64,000 nucleotides of DNA, from positions 9,580,217 through 9,644,216 of the forward strand of contig CM060080.1 of NCBI GenBank assembly GCA_030533445.1, read 5' to 3'. A program made the translations under genes and the position numbers. Positions 58,701-64,000 of the stretch are shown here, in pieces. Position 1 is the stretch's first letter; the number at the start of each line of letters is the position of its first letter. The stretch comes from Cyprinodon diabolis. Taxonomy: Eukaryota; Chordata; Actinopteri; Cyprinodontiformes; Cyprinodontidae. The notes below the pieces were generated by a model. It searched no databases. It saw only the letters and a list, made by a program, of their open reading frames with translations, and had not been told where the DNA came from.

Positions 58701-61330
58701 TGGTGCACTAAAAAAAGGCAGATTCCAATGAGACTGTTTTTCTTCCATAGTATTTGCATATCTCACAAAAACTAGATAAATACTTCTAAGTTTAAACCAC
58801 AGTATGGCTGCGATATAATCACAATTTTCAGCTAATTTTGGTCACATGAAAATTAACATCTGAGAGACTGAATTTCTCACTCCAACACTTAAGATGGCAG
58901 TAAAAACATGCTGTTTGTACATCTTCTCTGTATATCTTGTTTTGTTCTATTATTTTGTTTTCTCTCTATCTCTTTAGTTCTTATCCCCTCTCCCTTTTTC
59001 ACCTCACTTTCCATCTCTTTGACTGTTATATACGATTGTATTCCCTAAATAATTTTCAATAAAATGTTATATATAAGAAGCAAGTGGAACCTTATGGCAA
59101 CAACCATAATTGTGTGCTTGTGAAAGCAAATCTGTTGGGCTATTATCCAGCTCCTGGACATCAATTCTCAGAACTGTATTGGTAAAACAGGAGACGGAGG
59201 GGGGCTAGAGGGTTTGGTGGGACAATGAAGAGAAAAGAGTGGCAGCTAATACCAGTAGTTCCTTGCATGCGAGCAGAAGTAAGCACATTTCTGCCCAGCT
59301 GAAACAATAGACTCTGGACAAGCAAGCTTTGAAGGTCCTGAAAAGGATGAAACCCTGGGGTGAAATACCTACATGCTCCTGGTTAGCTTGCTGGTTGAAA
59401 AAAAAAAAAAAGACAGAACTTAACAGAAATAGTACAAAAGTAGCAACAGTCAAAGTAGCAGACAGATATGAAAAACTGAATCTAAAAACATCATCCCCCT
59501 AACCATATCCTCATCTCCATGGTTACTGATTGGGTCACTTGATTTTATCCAACAGGCTCCTGTCATTTGTTTAGCTCCCGACTTCCTGAATGCTGATGGC
59601 CGATAGTTTAAACAAGGAAAGAAAGAGGGAAACATAATCCTGCTTTGAGAAGTTGCTGACCGATGTAAGGGAGGAAGAGGAGGAGGTTGATGGAAGTGGG
59701 TAGGGTTTCTTAGCAACCAAAAGAACAGCAGAGGTGGTGGAGGAAGAGGCATCAGCAGGGACAATTTACCACAAGGGAGTGGTGGAGTGTATATCAGAGG
59801 GTGATGACATCTGTTTTATCAGGCTTCCTCCTCCATCCGCAGAACAGGGATTTAGAAATTGGAACCAGAATCAACTTGAGCACCTGTGTTTTTCATTAGC
59901 AGTGACCAGTTACAGCACATAAAAATACAGAAAACACCAAAGTGTAGGCCAAGAGGGAGAACTAAGGATGCCGTTGCAGGTGAATGTCAGAAATTTCTAA
60001 AGCAAAGGGAAATTTGACTGCCTTTTAGTGTTTCCAGATGATGAACAACACTCCAATAAAGTTAAATAAGAAGAAATGGTGCAGTTTATAAAAAAGTCGC
60101 AAATAAACACCTCGCCTTTCAACAGTCCATTTAAACCTGCCTGAGATCAATCTGCTCTCCTGAGGGATGAAAGCAGAAGGCCTCTTTACTAAGCAAGCCT
60201 CTCCAGAGACAGAACTGTATTAATTCCCATCCTGAATGCTTTAATCGCTGCCAACCAAGTAGTTTGTCATTCAGAATAAAGAAGTTTCTGGCATGGAGGA
60301 CATGGCTCAGGTCCCCCATAAGATTGTTTTTTTAGTAGCACAAAGGCAAAAAAAGAAAAAAAAACTACAGAGCAGTTCTTGGATCTTTAACTGCTAAATC
60401 CATCTCAAAGCTCAGACTGAGAGCAGTGGCAGGGAGCTCAGAAGATGCATTAGGGTCTGGAAGAATCCTGAAGCCTGCAGTAAAAATGCCCATCAATGCT
60501 TTCTATTCCACTTAAGAGGCTTTGAAGTGTAACACAAAGTTATTACACAATTAGAAAGAAATGCATGGGAAGATGGTAGAAGCCAAATGTAGTCATGTAA
60601 AACTTGGTGGAAGAGTTATGATGGTGTTTATCTTTTATTTTTTTTTACTCCTTGGGAGTTTGGTTTTGAAATAAAGTGAGATCTCTGGAGAGATTTCAGC
60701 CTGATACTCTGTGCATTTTTCCTCCAATCTTTCAGTTAATATTTATCTAAGTTCTATTCCCATTAGATGAGATTGGCATAGGAGTATTATGATGGATTAG
60801 TGAAATAAGTGAAAAGGATCCATCTGCATCCTAAATCTATTTCAATTAGACGACTTCAGTGAAACACTTCAATCACACCAATTAAGTGAATTACAAAAAG
60901 TTAATTAAGTGTTGAGAAGGAGGGATCTACCATGGCCTACCTTTGGGGAAATTGAAAGATTAATAGATAAATCACATTCCTGAGTCCCTGCCCATTCTTC
61001 CTCAAAAAATTTCAAACTTTCCCAAACTAACTTTTACAGATGAGGACTTGTTCTAGTTTATTTTATCTCATATATACTGAGGATAAGAGAAAGGATGGAC
61101 AGAAAAGAAAGAAACAAGGACGGACACATACACGGCAGGCAGAAATAAAAAAAGGCATGAAGATCCAGAGAATCTGATATGAAATTTGTAAACAAATATA
61201 TTTCCACACTATTTTCTTTTTGTATATGTTTCAAGATCTCAAACAAACGTACTGAAAGGACAAGACTTTTCCACAATTTTCCAGACGGTTGAGCAACCCT
61301 AACACACTCAACAGGCAAGAAAGCAATCTG
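55789..61330. other. Stretch with no gene recognised
   Basis: An ORF of 139 codons at 57753-58172 ends in a hydrophobic I/L-rich stretch but is AT-driven and matches no family. Poly-A/T runs occur near 56221, 56444 and 59400. Confidence 0.5.
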
Positions 61331-61481
61331 TACCGTATTTTCCGCACTATAAGGCGCACCTAAAAATCTCAAATTATCTCAAACGCCGACAGTGCTCCTT
61401 ATAATGCGGTGCACCTTATATATGGCAACTACAGTAAGCAGCCGCCGAAGGCAGGAATGGGCTCTATGCACAGCTCCACTA

Positions 61482-61655
61482 CTTCCTGAATTTAAGGTAG
61501 CTCCTTTGTTTCCTGTCTTTCATTACTGGACGAACTGATTAATCCAGGTGTGTCTGGCCAGTTACTTAGGTGATACACACTTGGATTAATCAGTGCATCC
61601 AATCATGGAAGACAGGAAGCAAAGGAGCCTCCTGAAGTTCAGGAAGTGGTGGAGT
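61482..61655. repeat. Inverted repeat inside the pogo-like element
   Basis: GCTCCTTTGTTTCCTGTCTT ... CTGATTAATCCAGGTGTGT is mirrored by ACACACTTGGATTAATCAGT ... AAGACAGGAAGCAAAGGAGC. Arms are about 75 bp with a spacer of roughly 20 bp. The outer parts CCACTACTTCCTGAA and TTCAGGAAGTGGTGG also pair. Confidence 0.85.
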
Positions 61656-61678
61656 TGTGCATAGAGCTTATTGTCACT

Positions 61679-61825
61679 GAACTGCTAGACAGCAGCAGCG
61701 ACACTGACTCGATCAATGACGACTTCGAAGAGACGGAGCCGGGCATGTTGGATCCCGTATTCGCCCAACTGTTTAATTCGGACACCGAAGAAGAAGAATT
61801 CCAGGGATTCGTGGATGAGGAATAA
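61679..61825 (+). pseudogene. Acidic C-terminal tail of a pogo-like transposase
   Basis: These 49 codons without a start read ELLDSSSDTDSINDDFEETE, then PGMLDPVFAQLFNSDTEEEE, then FQGFVDEE and a stop. Such a Ser/Asp/Glu-rich tail is usual at the end of pogo/Tigger and jerky-type DDE transposases, where it follows the catalytic domain. The DDE core and CENP-B-type DNA-binding region are missing, so this is a fragment. It lies between the internal foldback and the 3' untranslated region of the element, which fits an internally deleted copy that kept its 3' end. Confidence 0.7.
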
Positions 61826-62250
61826 CTTAGTAAAGTGAGCTTTACGTGTTTATTATGTGTGTTGTGTGATATTAACGTTTGAGCAACATTGAGTTATTGA
61901 TATATTGTTATCGCTTTGCACCTTTTCGAGTGTTACTATATTTTGATTATTATTATTATTATTGAAACGAGGAAAATTTCCCCCAGACTATGTGGGGGTG
62001 TATTAACATTGCACTACATGTTATACCTTAAACTATGCTGGTTTGTAATCTATTAATAAAGTTGAACTCACCTATCTGACTGTTTTGTTGACATTCCCTT
62101 TAGCGCAGCTCCATCTAATTGATGCATAAAGTAACCCCCAGCCTGTACTGTAGCCTCTATTGTATGCGCCTTATAATGCGGCGCGCCTTATACAGTATAT
62201 GGACAAAGTTTTAAAATAGGTCATTCATTGAAGTTGCGCCTTATAATAAT

Positions 62251-64000
62251 ATATAATAATAAGGTAATTCTTAACTCCTGTGGTGTTGGTAAATAACCTG
62301 TATTTTAGGGGAATCCCATAAAGATCTTAAAATAAAACCTGGACAAGCACCAAATGTATAAAAGGAAAAACTCTCCTGTCAAAGGCAACAAAACTTTATA
62401 TTAATGATAGAAAATCCCCCCAAAAAACATATTAAAGCTAAAAAAAAAAAGTGTCCTCAAGAGGGTTAGTGCCAAATAGCAGGCTTGTTTAGTAAAACTG
62501 CTTTTCTTATGATAAAAACTTCACATACGAAGGTCGACAATAAGAACATACTCTGTATAATGGGCCAAAGTAAACCCTTAACAGCCAAGGTCCTTCTTAA
62601 ATCTGTGACATATCAGAAATTGACTTAATCTCTATCCAGCATCAGAGTTGATTTATTGGTAAGGAGTTCTTTATGTCAGTCTTCCTTATGACTGTGCTGA
62701 AAGCCTTAAAGCCTCCCTACAAAAAATAAAAACTGAAAAGAAAACCAATGCTGTTGAGTCTAACAATAAAAATGAGGTTCCAGGTCAAACAAATACCTTA
62801 GAAATGCCGTTTGACGGAGAGTCTATAGAGACGGCAAATTAATTCTGCTCCTTACCACGAGTGGTTGCTGAGACAACAAGGGCCCCAGAGCCAGTGGTGG
62901 GGCCCAACATATCAGAATATGGAGGACACCCAAGGGAAAAGCCGGTCCAGAGAGCGGGGGACTCTCACGGACAGTGGAGACATTTTCCCACAATCAAATA
63001 CAAACAGAGCAGCTCAGAGCAATGAAAAGGGGAAAGGAGATGGAGGGAGGGAGGTTAGGTGGAAGATCTGATAGTTACGAGAGCACATCTGAAAGAATGC
63101 AAGATTACATTGCATTTTGAAAGATCGGAATATACTAAAGGATTTTTAGTAATACAAGGATGGACACAACATTCTTCCCAGCATGTTTAACCTGTAAGCC
63201 ACCCTAAGTTTCAAAAGCCCTGAGGGCTCCATAGGCCTCCACTAGATTATTTTGCCAAATCCACAGAGTTCACTGGTAAATGGCCTCAATTAAGGTAATC
63301 TGTGTTGTGATAAGTCCTATGAAACAAGTACCATCTGTTGAAAATTAAACAGGGTGTCGGATCACAGACGACATCTGGACAATTAACGTGGAAGAGTTAG
63401 AGCCAATCGAGAGGCGGAAATTGAGCAGAAAAACAAACAACCAAAAAAATAATAATCCAGCCTCTCAACGACAGTTGGGTGAAAGAAAAAAAAAAACCTG
63501 ACAAGCTCAACTATTGCTCACTTAATAAAAGATTTGAAGGCTCATGTTAGACATATTTTTTTTTTTGTCTTTTGAGATTAAGACATCAAAAAATCCCCTG
63601 GAGTTGACCATCCAGTGGATGCTGTCATTTTGCCACTTCAAAATCCTGTTAGTCATTTCACACTGGTCATGTGAAGTGGAAGGTATTTCATGCAAACTCT
63701 AGTTTCTTCCTGCCAGACAGATAGTCAAAAATTCTGCTTGACATCCATTAGCTTAAAACTGTCTGAATCTGTTAGTTCAATCTCTAACATTCTGCTTTTT
63801 ACTCATAGTAGCTTCATCTCATCTGTTACCGTTTGGCTGAGACTCCATCCTGGAGAGAAATATCAACACCTTTGTTTATAGATGTTGGAGGTTGGCCTGT
63901 TTTTCAGTGTAGTCCTGTTTCTCTGACTGTGACTAACTGGATGTGCTCTCTTCATCCTCTGACATGGGAGCTGGCTCGGAGCTCGTCTGCCTGGCTCTGT
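62251..64000. other. Right-edge stretch, no gene recognised
   Basis: AT-rich with A/T runs near 62440, 63486 and 63555. The final 100 bases are more balanced but show no recognisable exon. Confidence 0.45.

Larger units (their letters stand above)
61333..62250 (+). mobile_element. Pogo/Tigger-like (Tc1/mariner) element remnant
   Basis: The left end CCGTATTTTCCGCACTATAA, preceded by TA, is the terminus of a widespread pogo-like family with a CGCACC subterminal. Degenerate right-end words GCGCCTTATAATGCGG lie at about 62165-62190, and another GTTGCGCCTTATAAT at about 62230. Inside are a foldback of about 75-bp arms (61482-61655), a 3'-terminal coding remnant (61679-61825) and an AATAAAGTTG polyadenylation-like word near 62057. 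Most of the transposase is deleted. Confidence 0.75.
27376..64000 (-). other. daam2: daam2 5' intron and/or 5' flank
   Basis: The acceptor in front of the ATG exon shows that at least one upstream non-coding exon exists. No exon, CpG-island promoter or TATA-driven start could be assigned within this 36.6 kb. Most of it is therefore read as the 5' intron, but the right part could lie upstream of the gene. No exon of a neighbouring gene was recognised. Confidence 0.6.

Overview
The window is vertebrate nuclear DNA, almost certainly from a teleost fish. It is AT-rich, long-intron sequence with consensus GT/AG splice sites. It is crowded with fish-type interspersed repeats (hAT elements with 8-bp target duplications, Tc1 and pogo relatives, TTAA-flanked elements, tRNA-derived SINEs, L2/Rex-like LINE ends). 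No bacterial-style operons, ribosome binding sites or CRISPR arrays are visible.

One protein-coding gene can be supported. It is daam2 (dishevelled-associated activator of morphogenesis 2, a Rho-regulated formin), lying on the minus strand. Two exons are inside the window: the first coding exon (27375-27095, with 5'UTR, a strong Kozak ATG and codons 1-56) and the next exon (11327-11238, codons 57-86). Both junctions are phase 0. The intron between them is about 15.8 kb. From 11237 down to base 1 is the next intron, more than 11 kb of it. From 27376 up to base 64000 is the intron upstream of the ATG exon, or 5' flank. No upstream non-coding exon or promoter could be identified.

Everything else is intronic or flanking sequence and mobile-element material. 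Left part (1-11.2 kb): a decayed Tc1 transposase, a hairpin MITE and other DNA-transposon fragments. Middle (11.3-27.1 kb): tRNA-Lys-like and tRNA-SINE sequences, a LINE-like repeat split by a TTAA-flanked insertion, two well-bounded hAT elements, a frameshifted siah2-like exon fragment, a remarkable 1.75-kb foldback element (two 582-bp inverted arms around a segment with a putative spliced mini-ORF), and the first copy of a TTAA-flanked element with an acidic ORF. Right part (27.4-64 kb): LINE ends, a 706-bp hAT with perfect 8-bp duplications, two copies of a palindromic MITE (one nested in another hairpin element), a second copy of each TTAA-flanked family, a SINE, two copies of an AT-rich MITE family, an internally deleted Tc1 element, and a pogo/Tigger-like remnant that keeps an acidic transposase tail.

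The best candidates for something not described are the foldback element at 20899-22649 and the paired TTAA elements at 25796-26546 and 46753-47620. In each case a non-autonomous-looking element carries a short exon-like coding segment ending at a plausible splice donor. All identifications rest on reading the sequence and on recalled family features. No database search was run.
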